A DNA stretch of 39,473 bases, from contig NZ_PVTO01000024.1 in assembly GCF_003003275.1 (NCBI RefSeq), positions 1-39,473 on the forward strand. The letters run 5' to 3'. Under the pieces are notes generated by a model. That model did not search any database, had not been told where the DNA came from, and saw only the letters and a list, made by a program, of their open reading frames with translations. Below are positions 17,499-28,884 of the stretch, piece by piece. This DNA is from Alkalibacterium olivapovliticus. GTDB lineage: Bacteria; Bacillota; Bacilli; Lactobacillales; Carnobacteriaceae_A. Made by a program: the position numbers and the translations under genes. Numbering within the stretch: position 1 is the first letter of the stretch; every line of letters begins with the position of its first letter.

Positions 17499-18642
17499 CT
17501 GATTTCATTATCCTTTCACTGTAGCTGTTTCTCCATAATGGCAAAGGAATAGTCTCATATATAACTGACTCTAAACCAGTAACTGTAATTCCAAGCAGCC
17601 TTACACCCATTTGTTCAGTTTCTTCTTCCCAGATGGATAATGCAATCTGAAACAACTCTTCTTCATTTTTTATATAATCTGGAAATGATTTCCTTCTCGT
17701 AATCGTTTCAAAGTTCTCATACCTTATTTTCAAAACCACAATTTTACCATGTTTCTGTTTCCTTTTCAGATTAAACATAACTTTTTTAGCCAGTAATCTC
17801 AGTGCTTTTATGACATCATTTTCACTCGTAAGGTTATCTGAAAATGTGGATTCTTTACCGATTGATTTAGGTTCTCGATCATTATTCACTTCTCCGTCAT
17901 CGATTCCTCTTACTCTACGGTAGAGTGAATGCCCCATTTTTCCAAACTGTTTTACTAAGTCCAGTTCTTCTATATCGAACAAATCCTGTCCGTTATAAAT
18001 ACCTAAATTATGCATTTTTTCAACTGACTTTATCCCGACGCCATGAAATTTTTCAATAGGCAATCCCATCAGAAAATCGTGTGCTTTATCAGGAGGGATA
18101 ACGGTAATCCCATCCGGTTTGTGGTGATCTGAAGCTATTTTAGCTAAGAATTTGTTATATGATACACCTGCTGAGCAAGTCAGATTCAGCTCTCTTTTTA
18201 TGTCCGCTCTGATTCGTTCAGCTATGATTGTTGCACTTATCTGGTCGATTTTATTGTGACTCACATCCAGATAGGCTTCGTCTAGTGACAAAGGCTGAAT
18301 TGTATTTGTATAGCGTCTGAATATATCATGCATCTTTATAGATGTATCCCGATACAATTCGAAATTCGGCTTAACAAAAGCGCCATGAGGACACAGTTCG
18401 TAAGCCTTCTGAGCACTCATTGCTGAATGGATACCAAACTTTCTCGCTTCGTAATTAGCAGTGGCTACCACACCGCGTCCACCCGTTTCTTTGGGGTGAC
18501 GGGCAATAATGACTGGCCTATTCTCTAACTTCGGATTTTCTCTCACTTCAACAGATGCATAGAATGCATCCATGTCGATATGAATTATTTTTCGTGATGT
18601 ATCTCGTTTAGGTTCATCAAAAAGTAATAGTCCGTATTTCAT
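17488..18642 (-). CDS. dinB: DNA polymerase IV
   Basis: A Y-family translesion polymerase of 384 residues. The metal-binding carboxylates are seen in IHIDMDAFYASVE (Asp23) and SLDEAYLDV (Asp121, Glu122). The helix-hairpin-helix and little-finger regions follow, and the protein ends normally. It copies past damaged bases at the cost of accuracy. GGAGGG lies five bases before the ATG at 18642; an ATG four codons upstream overlaps that site and is unlikely. I looked for a LexA box in the 145 bases upstream and found no convincing one. First gene of dinB-ytoI-nrnA. Confidence 0.96.
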   Translation of the reverse strand: MKYGLLLFDEPKRDTSRKIIHIDMDAFYASVEVRENPKLENRPVIIARHPKETGGRGVVATANYEARKFGIHSAMSAQKAYELCPHGAFVKPNFELYRDTSIKMHDIFRRYTNTIQPLSLDEAYLDVSHNKIDQISATIIAERIRADIKRELNLTCSAGVSYNKFLAKIASDHHKPDGITVIPPDKAHDFLMGLPIEKFHGVGIKSVEKMHNLGIYNGQDLFDIEELDLVKQFGKMGHSLYRRVRGIDDGEVNNDREPKSIGKESTFSDNLTSENDVIKALRLLAKKVMFNLKRKQKHGKIVVLKIRYENFETITRRKSFPDYIKNEEELFQIALSIWEEETEQMGVRLLGITVTGLESVIYETIPLPLWRNSYSERIMKSDED

Positions 18643-18740
18643 GTTACCCTCCATGAAACTCCGTCTTTTAAATTATTATACTGGAAATAAAGGCAAACTA
18701 CGATTGGAATTTCGACTCTATTATGACAGTATGAAGAGAT

Positions 18741-18781
18741 AAAAATAAAACAAGCAGAATAGAAAATCCATTCTACTTGTT
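18741..18781 (-). terminator. Terminator after comN
   Basis: AACAAGTAGAAT pairs with ATTCTGCTTGTT (12 pairs, one G-U) around a nine-base loop, followed on the minus strand by TTTATTTTT. It ends yajC-comN ahead of dinB. Confidence 0.88.
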
Positions 18782-18787
18782 CTATAG

Positions 18788-19066
18788 TTACCCTAATAAA
18801 TCATCAAACTCCATATCTTCCAAAGAAGATACATTGTAGACCTGTGCTTTTAGAGAAGCAAAATTGAAGTAATCGTTCAAAGAAATATCAAGTATATCAT
18901 TCACTTTCTGATAATACCTCGAGGGCACTTCATGTTTCCATTTGAAAGCTGTACAGTATTCCCACAAATCTTCGGTACTGACCTCTTTATAGCCATCTCT
19001 AATAAATTCGGCCTGCTTTTTCTTCAACCAGACTTCAAAGTTTTCATCATCAATTTCAAAATTCAA
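18788..19066 (-). CDS. comN: ComN-like post-transcriptional regulator
   Basis: A 92-residue acidic protein. The pattern TEDLWEYCTAFKWKHEVP followed by a helical end (ILDISLNDYFNFAS) resembles the ComN/post-transcriptional regulator family. ComN in Bacillus binds comE mRNA and affects competence and the localisation of transcripts at division sites. Position supports this: in Bacillus it follows yajC in the ruvAB-queA-tgt-yajC region. The start is a TTG at 19066, because a perfect AAAGGAGGT stands six to seven bases before it; the ATG at 19087 lies upstream of that site. Function in this organism is inferred. Confidence 0.75.
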   Translation of the reverse strand: MNFEIDDENFEVWLKKKQAEFIRDGYKEVSTEDLWEYCTAFKWKHEVPSRYYQKVNDILDISLNDYFNFASLKAQVYNVSSLEDMEFDDLLG

Positions 19067-19117
19067 GAGATTACCTCCTTTACTCATTCGAAAGGGGCAT
19101 AATTATTCCCTTAGCCA

Positions 19118-19453
19118 TTATTCACTGTCTGCTGTATTATCAGGTGAGTTTGTGCCTAACGCTTCAGCTTTAGTTGTTCCAGAGGCGGATGCCTTAGTCA
19201 CTATACGTGCGACTGCACGTCGTTCAAATGTCAAGTAGATCCCTTCGCAGTCAATAACGACTGTGTTGTTTGTTTCGTTTACTTCATCAACGACACCGTG
19301 AAGTCCCCCGATCGTAACGATCGAATCGCCTTTACCTAAAGAGCTTAACATGTTCTGAGTATCTTTAGCCTTCTTCTGCTGAGGTCTGATCATCAAGAGA
19401 TACATAACACCCATCAAAACTATAAATGGTAACATTCCAATAATTAAATCCAT
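19118..19453 (-). CDS. yajC: Preprotein translocase subunit YajC
   Basis: A 111-residue accessory subunit of the Sec-YidC translocase. One N-terminal membrane helix (about 3-21) is followed directly by the family mark RPQQKKAKD and a small soluble domain with IVTIGGLHGVV. The Thr/Ser-rich tail is variable in the family. GGAGG nine bases before the ATG supports the start. It has its own promoter at 19525-19554 and continues into comN, 51 bases downstream. Confidence 0.96.
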   Translation of the reverse strand: MDLIIGMLPFIVLMGVMYLLMIRPQQKKAKDTQNMLSSLGKGDSIVTIGGLHGVVDEVNETNNTVVIDCEGIYLTFERRAVARIVTKASASGTTKAEALGTNSPDNTADSE

Positions 19454-19524
19454 ATCTACATTCCTCCGTCTATTCTCATTTCGCTACTAAACAATTGGCT
19501 TTCATTTTGTAATTTAAGAGAACG

Positions 19525-19554
19525 ATTTTAATGTTTCACTACATACCTTAGCAA
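19525..19554 (-). promoter_or_regulatory. Promoter for yajC-comN
   Basis: TTGCTA (19549-19554), an 18-base spacer and TAAAAT (19525-19530) on the minus strand lie in the 136-base gap after tgt. No strong terminator follows tgt; only a weak CTAAAA/TTTTAG palindrome at about 19590-19603 overlaps its end. Confidence 0.55.
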
Positions 19555-19589
19555 ATTTTTAAGAAAATTACTAGTCTCATTAAAAAGTT

Positions 19590-20735
<1,146 letters not shown>

Positions 20736-20753
20736 TTAAATCTCCTAATCTCA

Positions 20754-21794
20754 TTATCTTTTTTTTACAAACATGGCATCGCCAAAACTGAAGAAGCGAT
20801 ACTTTTCTTCTACTGCGTGATGATAAGAACGCAGAACGAATTCCCGGCCTAAAAATGCGCTGACTAGCATGATAAGCGTTGATTTGGGCAAATGAAAGTT
20901 CGTCAGGAAAGCATCTACTGCTTTAAACTGATAGCCCGGTGATATGAAGATACTAGTCCATCCGCTGGCTGCTTTAAATTGCCCATCATACTCCTGTCCG
21001 ATCGTTTCAAGCGTTCTGATAGATGTGGTTCCGATCGCAATAATACGGCCACCATTATTCTTCGTTTCATTCAGCATATCCGCAGATGTCTGAGACAACT
21101 GGTAAAATTCTTCATGCATTTTGTGTTCATCGATGTTGTCTACACTTACCGGTCTAAATGTGCCCAGTCAAACATGAAGGGTTAAAAATACCAGCTTTAC
21201 GCCTTTATTCTTTATCTTTTCCAATAGTTCTTCAGTAAAATGAAGACCAGCTGTCGGTGCTGCTGCAGATCCGTTTTCTTTAGCATAAACTGTCTGATAC
21301 CTTTCACTGTCTTGTAATCGCTCTTTGATATAAGGAGGTAAGGGCATCTCTCCTAACGATTCGAGTGTTTCTAAAAATATGCCATCGTATGAAAACTCAA
21401 CAATTCTACCGCCATGTTCCAGTGATTCAAGAACTGTAGCCTTCAATCTGCCATCTCCAAAAGAGAGGACTGTCCCAGGCTTAGCTTTTTTGGCAGGTTT
21501 CATCAGCGTTTCCCATTTATCGTCTTCAATATTCTTCAACAGAAGAACTTCAATATGGGCATGGGTATCTTCTTTTTCGCCATACAACCTTGCAGGTAAT
21601 ACTCTAGTATCATTCATGACTAAAGCATCTCCCTCGTTCAATTCATCCACAATTGATTCGAATTGTCTGTCTTCAATCGTTTCAGACTCTTTAGTTAGAA
21701 CCATCATTTTTGATGACGATCTGTTTTTTAAAGGGGTTTGAGCAATCAGTTCTTCAGGTAAAGCGAAATCAAAATCATCTGTAGTTAATGTCAT
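20754..21794 (-). pseudogene. queA: queA (S-adenosylmethionine:tRNA ribosyltransferase-isomerase) with in-frame TGA
   Basis: QueA turns preQ1-tRNA into epoxyqueuosine-tRNA using the ribosyl group of S-adenosylmethionine. The frame reads as a normal 346-residue QueA, except that codon 209 (21168-21170) is TGA. It falls in the conserved TLHV-G-LGTFRPV segment, where the family has Gly; one base (GGA to TGA) explains it. Both sides remain in the same frame and look conserved: TAGLHFT before the stop; [25 protein letters not shown] and [16 protein letters not shown] after it. There is no other lesion. The N-part alone (208 residues) lacks active-site regions. The fragment from 21119 has no ribosome site. 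Recent nonsense mutation, sequence error or readthrough (the base after TGA is C) are all possible. Confidence 0.9.
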
Positions 21795-21815
21795 TCGTGT
21801 ACTCCTTTTAATATC

Positions 21816-22829
21816 TTAATTATCCGTAAGGTGTGTCAATTTTAAATGCTCATATGCTTTCTGAGTAGCTATTCTACCTCTTGAGGTCCTTTGGATAAAC
21901 CCTTCTTTTAAAAGGAAAGGTTCTACCATATCTTCTATAGTATCCATTTCTTCTCCAATATTGGCTGACAACGTGTTCAATCCGACAGGCCCGCCATTAT
22001 ACAGCATGATCATCGTATTCAACAGCTTGTGATCCACACTGTCCAACCCTTCGTGATCTACCCTGAGCAGATCAAGAGCAGAAGAGGCAATTTCCTGATC
22101 GACTAATCCTTCGCCTTTCACTTCTGCATAGTCTCTCACCCGTTTCAGCAATCGGTTGGCGATTCTTGGAGTGCCCCTGGAACGTTTGGCGATTTCATAA
22201 GCGCCTTCTTGTCTGATTTGAGTCTGTAAAACAGAAGCTGATCTTAAAACGATGCGTTCAAGCTCTTCTTTTTTATAATATTCCATATGAGCCAGTATGC
22301 CAAATCGGTCTCTAAGAGGGGCTGACAATGTGCCTGCCCTGGTAGTTGCTCCAATCAGTGTAAACGGGGGCAGTGGGAAATGAACAGGGTGAGCAGTGTC
22401 TCCCTGTCCGATTATGATATCCACAAAGAAATCTTCCATTGCGGAATACAACATTTCTTCAGCTATTCTCGGCATTCTGTGTATTTCATCAATAAATAAG
22501 ATACCGCCTGGTTCCAGATCATTCAACAACGCAACAAGATCTCCCGGTTTCTCAATAGCCGGTCCACTTGTTGTGCGAATGTCTGCCTCCATCTCATTAG
22601 CAATGACCATTGCCATCGTCGTTTTACCTAATCCAGGAGGGCCATACAGAAGGACATGATCCAGTGCTTCTTCCCGATTTTTGGCAGCTTTGATGTAAAT
22701 TGACAATTCCTGCTTGATTTTCTCCTGACCGAGATACTGTTCCAGCCTTTGCGGCCTCAATGTGTGCTCGAGAGAATGCTCAGTTGTATCCATAAGTTGT
22801 TCTGAAGTCAAATGCTGGTTGTCTTCCAT
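21816..22829 (-). CDS. ruvB: Holliday junction helicase motor RuvB
   Basis: The 337-residue AAA+ ATPase that drives branch migration with RuvA. Walker [10 protein letters not shown] is at 63-71, Walker B (FIDEIHR) at about 112-118, sensor 1 at GATTRAGTL, and an arginine finger region at RDRFG. A C-terminal winged helix ends with [19 protein letters not shown] six bases before the ATG at 22829 fixes the start; an upstream GTG at 22853 is in frame but precedes that site. It is 27 bases after ruvA and 21 before queA. Confidence 0.97.
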   Translation of the reverse strand: MEDNQHLTSEQLMDTTEHSLEHTLRPQRLEQYLGQEKIKQELSIYIKAAKNREEALDHVLLYGPPGLGKTTMAMVIANEMEADIRTTSGPAIEKPGDLVALLNDLEPGGILFIDEIHRMPRIAEEMLYSAMEDFFVDIIIGQGDTAHPVHFPLPPFTLIGATTRAGTLSAPLRDRFGILAHMEYYKKEELERIVLRSASVLQTQIRQEGAYEIAKRSRGTPRIANRLLKRVRDYAEVKGEGLVDQEIASSALDLLRVDHEGLDSVDHKLLNTMIMLYNGGPVGLNTLSANIGEEMDTIEDMVEPFLLKEGFIQRTSRGRIATQKAYEHLKLTHLTDN

Positions 22830-22856
22830 TGCTTTCTCCTTTTTATCTGTCACGCG

Positions 22857-23471
22857 TTACTTTTTCATGAGGAATGAGAGTGCTTCTCTAATGTAACCAT
22901 CAGTCGACATGTTAGTTGCGGGTTGCAAGCTTTTCCTCACCCTGCTGATATCCTTGGCGGAATACCCTAAAGCAAGTAATGCTTCCATTGCTTCCTCATA
23001 GGACTGATCTCCGCTCTCACCCTTATCTAACACGGATTGTGAATGCCCTGAACCAGGATCCATCACTTCAAATTCAGACAGTTTCCCCTTCAGATCTAAT
23101 ACGATTTGCTGAGCTGTCTTTTTACCGACACCCGGAAATTTAATCAGGAATGTCACATTGTTATCCTCAATTGCCTGAACAAATCCTTGATGGTTGTCGT
23201 TAGCAAGTATAGCTAATGCTGATTTTGGTCCTATGCCGGACACATTGATCAGTTTCAGAAACAGATTTTTTTCTTCGAGCGATTTAAACCCGAACAGCTG
23301 AATACTATCCTGCTTGACATCCTGATAAAGGTAGACCATTGCTTGCTTTTTTAACTGTTCAGTCAATCTGAACGGATTTGCAATGAGCACTTTGTATCCT
23401 AATCCATTTGCTTCTATTACAATATAACTAGGGTAAATATGAGTTATTGTTCCTTTAATATATTCATACAT
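22857..23471 (-). CDS. ruvA: Holliday junction DNA-binding protein RuvA
   Basis: A 204-residue protein that binds four-way junctions and loads RuvB. The N-terminal OB-fold begins MYEYIKGTITHIYPSYIVI; the helix-hairpin-helix region contains VSGIGPKSALAIL and FPGVGKKTAQQIVLDLKGK; the C-terminal domain that contacts RuvB has EAMEALLALGYS. AGAGG before the ATG at 23471 fixes the start. First gene of ruvA-ruvB-queA-tgt. Confidence 0.97.
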   Translation of the reverse strand: MYEYIKGTITHIYPSYIVIEANGLGYKVLIANPFRLTEQLKKQAMVYLYQDVKQDSIQLFGFKSLEEKNLFLKLINVSGIGPKSALAILANDNHQGFVQAIEDNNVTFLIKFPGVGKKTAQQIVLDLKGKLSEFEVMDPGSGHSQSVLDKGESGDQSYEEAMEALLALGYSAKDISRVRKSLQPATNMSTDGYIREALSFLMKK

Positions 23472-23506
23472 TCGATTACCTCTTTTATTGTTAATCAATC
23501 TTAAGT

Positions 23507-23515
23507 ATTATAACA
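23507..23515 (-). promoter_or_regulatory. Extended -10 promoter for the ruvA operon
   Basis: TGT plus a perfect TATAAT (minus strand, 23507-23512) starts only a few bases after the msrB terminator stem, in its T-run. The -35 position would fall inside the terminator stem and has no good match, so the extended -10 must carry most of the recognition. Confidence 0.6.
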
Positions 23516-23516
23516 T

Positions 23517-23556
23517 AAAAACACCTATCCTTTAAGTGATGCTCAAGGATAGGTGT
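23517..23556 (-). terminator. Terminator after msrB
   Basis: ACACCTATCCTT pairs perfectly with AAGGATAGGTGT around a 12-base loop and is followed by TTTT on the minus strand. It ends mutS-mutL-msrB. Confidence 0.9.
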
Positions 23557-23578
23557 CTGGTAATAGTACTGATTTCTT

Positions 23579-24007
23579 TTATTCGAATTCTGCTAAATAG
23601 GCTTCGTAACCTTCTTCTTTCAGTTTTTCCTTAGGAACAAATTTCATAGCGGCAGAGTTGATACAATATCTCAGTCCGCCTTCTTCCGGAGGGCCATCAT
23701 TAAACACGTGGCCTAAATGAGAATCAGCTTCTTTACTTCTGACTTCTGTTCTTTCCATTCCAAAAGCAGAATCTCTTTTTTCTTTAATAGACCGCTTCTC
23801 GATAGGTCTCGTAAACGAAGGCCATCCGCATCCTGCATCATATTTATCATTCGACGAAAAGAGTGGTTCTCCACTCACTACATCCACAAAAATACCGTCT
23901 TCGAAAAACACATCATATTCTCCCGTGCCCGGACGTTCTGTCGCATTCTTTTGAGTGACCTCATACTGAATAGGGGTCAGGCGCTTTTTCAGTTCTTTTT
24001 TATCCAT
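23579..24007 (-). CDS. msrB: Peptide methionine (R)-S-oxide reductase
   Basis: MsrB repairs the R form of oxidised methionine in proteins. In 142 residues are GCGWPSF (59-65), HLGHVF (97-102) and the catalytic Cys115 in RYCIN. Only two Cys are present (60 and 115), so it belongs to the type without the structural zinc CxxC pairs. AAAGGATG precedes the ATG at 24007; the open frame to 24100 overlaps mutL and is not family-like. It lies 16 bases after mutL and is followed by a strong terminator, so it is probably the last gene of the mutS operon, an unusual partner for mismatch repair. Confidence 0.96.
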   Translation of the reverse strand: MDKKELKKRLTPIQYEVTQKNATERPGTGEYDVFFEDGIFVDVVSGEPLFSSNDKYDAGCGWPSFTRPIEKRSIKEKRDSAFGMERTEVRSKEADSHLGHVFNDGPPEEGGLRYCINSAAMKFVPKEKLKEEGYEAYLAEFE

Positions 24008-24023
24008 CTGTATCATCCTTTCA

Positions 24024-25919
24024 TTAATGTGGATCTTGTATTCGTTTGAACATCTTTTCCATATCGTTTGTCGTAAAACTGACCAGTACCGGTCTCCCAT
24101 GAGGACAGTTATAGGGATTAGCCGTCTTTTTTAAATCTTCCAGCAGCTGAATACTTTCTTGCGAAGACAGATAATGATTAGCCTTTATTGAGCGTTTACA
24201 GCTCATCATTATTGCTGCAGCTTCTCTGAATTTACCCACGGACAGCGTCGAACGACTTAGAAAGAAATCGATCATTTCTTTGATTGTATCCTCTATTTGT
24301 CCAGCAATGATCCAGCTCGGATGATTTCGTATGATGAAACTGTTCTGCCCAAAGTCTTCAAGAAAAATCGATGCTTCTTCAAGCTTATCTTTGTTTTCTT
24401 TAATGACAATTGCTTCATCTGCAGGATAGTCCATCACAATTGGAACCAGTAATTCCTGCAGGTCAGTTCCCTGTTCTGATATAACAGCTTTATAATGCTC
24501 ATACTTTATTCTTTCCTGAGCTGCGTGCTGATCTATAATATACAGCCCTTTTTCGTTTTGAGCAAATAAATAGGTTCCATGCATCTGTCCGAGGTACTCC
24601 AGTTCTGGAAAAGGTGAGTGTGTTTTAGTTAATTTATCGACATTCATTGCAGTTTTTAATATCGGCTCTTCGTGAGTCTCTTTAATCTGTTGAGTATTTG
24701 AGGACAACACATTGTCCTTATAGTCATCAGTGTAATCATTGAGTTGGTAAACCTCTGGAAGGGCCTCTTTTTGCAGGCGAGATTCTTCACTTGTTTCATT
24801 TAAAACTGGTTTTAGCTCAGAAGGTGAGTCCTGATTGAACTGAAATCTCGTTTGTTCACTTTTTTCAGTAGCAGAGTGTCTTTTTCTCTTTTCAGAACCA
24901 TATACATTTTCCAGAGCATTTGGTATGCGTGTCTCCTGCCTCATACGCTCTTTGACTGCATCAGTAATCAACTGACCCAGTTCCTTCTCATTGCTGATTC
25001 GAACCTGCTGTTTTGTCGGGTGTACATTAACATCCAGTAGTAAAGGGTCCATATCAATAGTGATAACTGCGATCGGGAAACGCCCCACCATCAAAGTCGA
25101 TCCATACCCTTCTACAATAGATCTAGTTAGAGCATAATTCTTGATTACTCTCCCATTTACGATGAGTGTGATATAGGTGTTGCTTGCTCTGGTTACTTCG
25201 GGTAAAGAAACATAGCCGGACAGCGTAAAATCAAACGATTCCTTGCCGATGGCTTTCATCTTCTTGGCAGTTGCTACCCCATAGATACCTGCTATTGCCT
25301 GAATCTGATCTTTGTTTCCAACGGTCTTGACCATTGTAGAATCGTCAGATACGAACTTGAATGCGATTTCCGGGTGAGCCAGTGCAAATCGATTGATTGT
25401 ATCTGTAATATGAGCCAGTTCTGTTTTAAGTGTTTTAACATACTTTAAACGGGCGGGTGTATTGTAGAATAAATCTTCGACGGCTATTTTCAGGCCTTTT
25501 CGTGATTTCGCACTCTGATCTTCCAGTAATTCTCCACCTTTTAGAACGACTCGTCTCCCTGGCTTCCCATCTTCTGCTGTCTCTAACGTCACTTTAGAGA
25601 CGGAGGCGATACTCGGTAAAGCTTCTCCACGAAATCCCAGTGTTCTGATCCTGAATAGATCCTCATTCGATATGATTTTACTCGTAGCATGGCGATCGAA
25701 AGCAGACAAGACTTCTTCTTCAGTTATGCCTTCTCCGTCATCGATAACCTGAATGCTTTTCAATCCAGCCTCTTCCACAAATACTTCAATGCGCCTGCTG
25801 CCAGCATCGATAGCATTCTCAACCAGTTCCTTAACTACAGAGGCCGGACGCTCAATGACTTCTCCAGCAGCTATCTGATTGGCCATATTGGGAGACATTA
25901 TTTGAATATGCTGACTCAT
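24024..25919 (-). CDS. mutL: DNA mismatch repair protein MutL
   Basis: A 631-residue GHKL ATPase with nicking activity. ATP-site motifs are [10 protein letters not shown] (31-40, catalytic Glu31), DDGEGI (60-65) and GFRGEAL (95-101). A charged linker covers about 330-435. The C-terminal domain has the endonuclease motif [12 protein letters not shown] at 463-474, plus [10 protein letters not shown]-like (here [10 protein letters not shown]) and CPHGRP near the end, so this is the nicking type used by bacteria without MutH. AAAGGGGAG before the ATG supports the start. It lies 15 bases after mutS. Confidence 0.97.
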   Translation of the reverse strand: MSQHIQIMSPNMANQIAAGEVIERPASVVKELVENAIDAGSRRIEVFVEEAGLKSIQVIDDGEGITEEEVLSAFDRHATSKIISNEDLFRIRTLGFRGEALPSIASVSKVTLETAEDGKPGRRVVLKGGELLEDQSAKSRKGLKIAVEDLFYNTPARLKYVKTLKTELAHITDTINRFALAHPEIAFKFVSDDSTMVKTVGNKDQIQAIAGIYGVATAKKMKAIGKESFDFTLSGYVSLPEVTRASNTYITLIVNGRVIKNYALTRSIVEGYGSTLMVGRFPIAVITIDMDPLLLDVNVHPTKQQVRISNEKELGQLITDAVKERMRQETRIPNALENVYGSEKRKRHSATEKSEQTRFQFNQDSPSELKPVLNETSEESRLQKEALPEVYQLNDYTDDYKDNVLSSNTQQIKETHEEPILKTAMNVDKLTKTHSPFPELEYLGQMHGTYLFAQNEKGLYIIDQHAAQERIKYEHYKAVISEQGTDLQELLVPIVMDYPADEAIVIKENKDKLEEASIFLEDFGQNSFIIRNHPSWIIAGQIEDTIKEMIDFFLSRSTLSVGKFREAAAIMMSCKRSIKANHYLSSQESIQLLEDLKKTANPYNCPHGRPVLVSFTTNDMEKMFKRIQDPH

Positions 25920-25934
25920 TCATTCTCTCCCCTT

Positions 25935-28523
25935 TCAATCTGACTTTATATTATCTTGTAATTGACTCAATAACTGTAACGCTTCAATGGGCGTAGTATT
26001 TAAAATATTTAACTTCCGAAGAGCATTAAGTGTTTCTTTTTCAGAATCAGTCAGTTCTTCAAACAAATCTAATTGAGTCTGACTTTCTTCTATAACAGTC
26101 ATTTTCTCAGGCACTTTCTTTTCAAACAAATGCTCTTCTTTCTGTTCCAGGTCTTTCAGTATTTTTCCAGCTCGATTTAAAAGAGAGGTCGGTAATCCTG
26201 CCAGCTTAGCCACTTGCACCCCATAGCTTTTATCAGCCGGCCCCGGCATCATTTTGTGAAGAAAAACAAGATCACCATCATCTTCAACTGCTCCAACATG
26301 TACATTTTCAAGTCCGCTCAGTCTTTCCTCCAGTATGGTCAGTTCATGATAATGCGTAGAGAACAGTGTCTTCGCTTTTATTGTATCATGAACGTATTCA
26401 ATAATAGCTTCAGCTAATGCCATTCCATCATACGTCGCTGTTCCTCTTCCTATTTCATCAAACAATAGTAAACTGTTAGAAGTCGCATGCTGGATAGCCT
26501 GGTTCGTTTCATTCATTTCGACCATGAATGTACTCTGCCCACCAATCAGGTCGTCCATTGCCCCAATGCGGGTGAACAAACGATCAAATACGGGGATCGA
26601 AGCCTCCTCTGCCGGCACAAAGCATCCCATTTGACCCATAATGACAGTAAGCGCCAATTGTCTCATGAATGTGCTCTTACCGGACATGTTTGGCCCCGTA
26701 ATCAGCAGCACAGACGTGCCATCAGTCAACTCAACGTCGTTAGGTACATAGGACTGCTCTCCCATAACTTTTTCAACGACTGGGTGTCTCCCGTTCTTAA
26801 TAAAAATATCCTGTGAGTCTTCTTTAAGTTTTGGCCTGACATAATTATACTCTTCACTAACTGTCGCAAAACTCTGTAGAGCATCGATTTTAGCAATCGT
26901 TCGTGCAAGATCCTGTAATCGGTCGATCTGATTTTTGATGGTTTGACGAACCTCAACGAACAATTCGTACTCCAGATTCTTGGACTTTTCTTCAGCTTCG
27001 AGTATCAGCGCTTCCTTTTCTTTCAGTTCTGGTGTACTGTACCGTTCTGCATTGCTTAAAGTCTGTTTGCGTTCATATCGCCCTTCTTCGAGCTTAGAAA
27101 CGTTCCCTTTGGATATTTCGATATAGTAACCGAACACTTTATTAAATCCGATTTTCAGATTCTTGATACCAGTGGCTGCTCTTTCTTTCTGTTCGAGTTC
27201 AGCCATCCATTGCTTTCCGTTAGTCATTGCCTCTTTATATACATCTAACTGTTCATGGAATCCTTTTTTTATGATGTCGCCATCCGTAATTGAAAGCGGT
27301 GGTTCTTCGAAGATAGCTTTTTCAATAATATCTTTTACTTCATCAATTGGATCTAATTGCCCAAGGTAATTATCCCAATGCCCTTCTATATTTAACCCTT
27401 TAATAATATCAATTAAATAAGGGACCTGACTGAGAGACTGTTTCAGTTGAATAAGATCGCGCGCGTTTACAGTGCCAAAAGCAACTCTACCGGCTAATCG
27501 TTCAAGGTCATAAATATTTTTCAAAACGTCTATCAGATCATTGCGTTCGAAAAAATGAGTCAGGAGTCCTTCTACGATATTCAGACGCTCTTCGATTTTC
27601 TTTTTCTGAATCAATGGTTTTTCGAGCCAGGATCTCAGCATCCGTCCACCCATAGCTGTTTTAGTTTCGTCAAGGAGCCATAGCAATGTTCCTTTTTTGG
27701 ATCCGTCTCTAAGTGATTTGGTCAGCTCCAGGTTTCTTCTTGCGTCTTGTCCGTATACTAGATAATGACTGATTTCATATCGCTGCACGACCTGTAAATG
27801 ATCCAAGCTTCTCATCTGAGTTTCAGACAGGTAATGAAGCAGTAAATCGATGACTCTGATCTCAGACCTGCCTGTAAAATCTGTTGTCAAATTTTCCAGA
27901 GAATGAGTATACATACTTTCTGTCGGATGAGAAATGGAAAGGTTATAATTCTGAGATAATGTCTCCTGAAGATTCAAAAACTCTCCAGGTTCCACTATGA
28001 TTTCTCTGCAGTTCAATGCAGTGATTTCATTAATAACATCCTGTACTGTTTCTATTTCTGTAACTTTTAGCTCTCCTGTCGTCAGATCGGCGTATGACAA
28101 TCCAATCGACGTACCTAAATCAGCTATAGCTGCTAGATAGTTGTTCTCTTTGGCATTAACTGTTTTTGACTGCATCACTGTTCCAGGCGTTACGACCTGT
28201 ACCACTTCTCTTTTGACCATACCTTTTGCCAGTTTAGGATCTTCAACCTGTTCACAAATGGCTACCTTGTATCCCATCTCGATCAGACTGTCAATATATC
28301 CTGAAGCTGCATGATGAGGGACTCCACACATCGGAATCTGTTCATCGGCATTTTTGTTTCTACTGGTCAATGTCAACTCGAGCAATCTGGCCACTTTAAC
28401 AGCATCTTCAAAGAAAAGCTCATAGAAATCGCCTAAGCGGTAAAATAAAAAAGCATAAGGATACTGTTTTTTTATAGCTAAATATTGTTCCATCATTGGT
28501 GTGTGTTTTGTTTTTTGAGGCAA
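25935..28523 (-). CDS. mutS: DNA mismatch repair protein MutS
   Basis: An 862-residue mismatch recognition ATPase. The mismatch-wedge motif Phe33-Tyr-Glu35 lies in [10 protein letters not shown]. Walker [10 protein letters not shown] is near residue 615, followed by the [14 protein letters not shown] signature, [10 protein letters not shown] and the STHYHEL motif. The end ([12 protein letters not shown]) is typical. The first codon is TTG, after a GAGAGTGAT ribosome site; an internal ATG at codon 10 would remove a short variable start only. About 390 bases of leader separate it from the promoter at 28914-28943. It begins mutS-mutL-msrB. Confidence 0.96.
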   Translation of the reverse strand: MPQKTKHTPMMEQYLAIKKQYPYAFLFYRLGDFYELFFEDAVKVARLLELTLTSRNKNADEQIPMCGVPHHAASGYIDSLIEMGYKVAICEQVEDPKLAKGMVKREVVQVVTPGTVMQSKTVNAKENNYLAAIADLGTSIGLSYADLTTGELKVTEIETVQDVINEITALNCREIIVEPGEFLNLQETLSQNYNLSISHPTESMYTHSLENLTTDFTGRSEIRVIDLLLHYLSETQMRSLDHLQVVQRYEISHYLVYGQDARRNLELTKSLRDGSKKGTLLWLLDETKTAMGGRMLRSWLEKPLIQKKKIEERLNIVEGLLTHFFERNDLIDVLKNIYDLERLAGRVAFGTVNARDLIQLKQSLSQVPYLIDIIKGLNIEGHWDNYLGQLDPIDEVKDIIEKAIFEEPPLSITDGDIIKKGFHEQLDVYKEAMTNGKQWMAELEQKERAATGIKNLKIGFNKVFGYYIEISKGNVSKLEEGRYERKQTLSNAERYSTPELKEKEALILEAEEKSKNLEYELFVEVRQTIKNQIDRLQDLARTIAKIDALQSFATVSEEYNYVRPKLKEDSQDIFIKNGRHPVVEKVMGEQSYVPNDVELTDGTSVLLITGPNMSGKSTFMRQLALTVIMGQMGCFVPAEEASIPVFDRLFTRIGAMDDLIGGQSTFMVEMNETNQAIQHATSNSLLLFDEIGRGTATYDGMALAEAIIEYVHDTIKAKTLFSTHYHELTILEERLSGLENVHVGAVEDDGDLVFLHKMMPGPADKSYGVQVAKLAGLPTSLLNRAGKILKDLEQKEEHLFEKKVPEKMTVIEESQTQLDLFEELTDSEKETLNALRKLNILNTTPIEALQLLSQLQDNIKSD

Positions 28524-28857
28524 TTAAATCACTCTCTCTATCAATCTACTGACGATTATTCAGTTTAAACATGCACGACATCGTCTATTCATGTAATTAT
28601 TGGTTATATTGCTTACCCTGTTCCGTTATTACTATTTATTGAGCGGTACTTAAGTGGTTTGGGATCGGTATGAGGCACCTCAATCCGGATTATATAGCTG
28701 TGTATGAAACTGCTGCAGAATAGGCTTTTTTATGTAGAACCTCACCCTACTCTCCCATCATCACGTTATCTGTCCGATGAGCAGTCTCTCAAGGAGTATT
28801 TGCTGCATTTTACATGGATAAAAGTACCCCTTCACTGTGCTATAGACATTTCAGCAG

Positions 28858-28884
28858 TTATATACGGGTAAAGAATGAGTACAT
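28858..28884 (-). CDS. Possible 8-codon leader peptide in the mutS leader
   Basis: An ATG at 28884 opens an eight-codon frame (MYSFFTRI) ending in TAA at 28860-28858. AGGAG (28890-28894) stands five bases before it, a good ribosome site, and the predicted RNA start lies only about 23 bases upstream. The stop codon lies inside the 5' arm (28852-28865) of the long leader stem, so a ribosome there would open the stem. A chance reading frame is quite possible; nothing else supports its translation. Confidence 0.3.
   Translation of the reverse strand: MYSFFTRI

Noticed and set aside
18655-18740. LexA box before dinB (CGAAATTCCAATCG)
   Set aside because: Only the outer bases agree with the consensus; the core does not match.
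20754-21119. A separate 121-residue gene starting MHEEFYQ
   Set aside because: It is the in-frame C-terminal part of queA after the TGA; its ATG has no ribosome site and the residues just before it continue the family sequence.
21168-21200. Frameshift as the cause of the queA break
   Set aside because: The two parts are in the same frame with no bases gained or lost; one substitution is enough.
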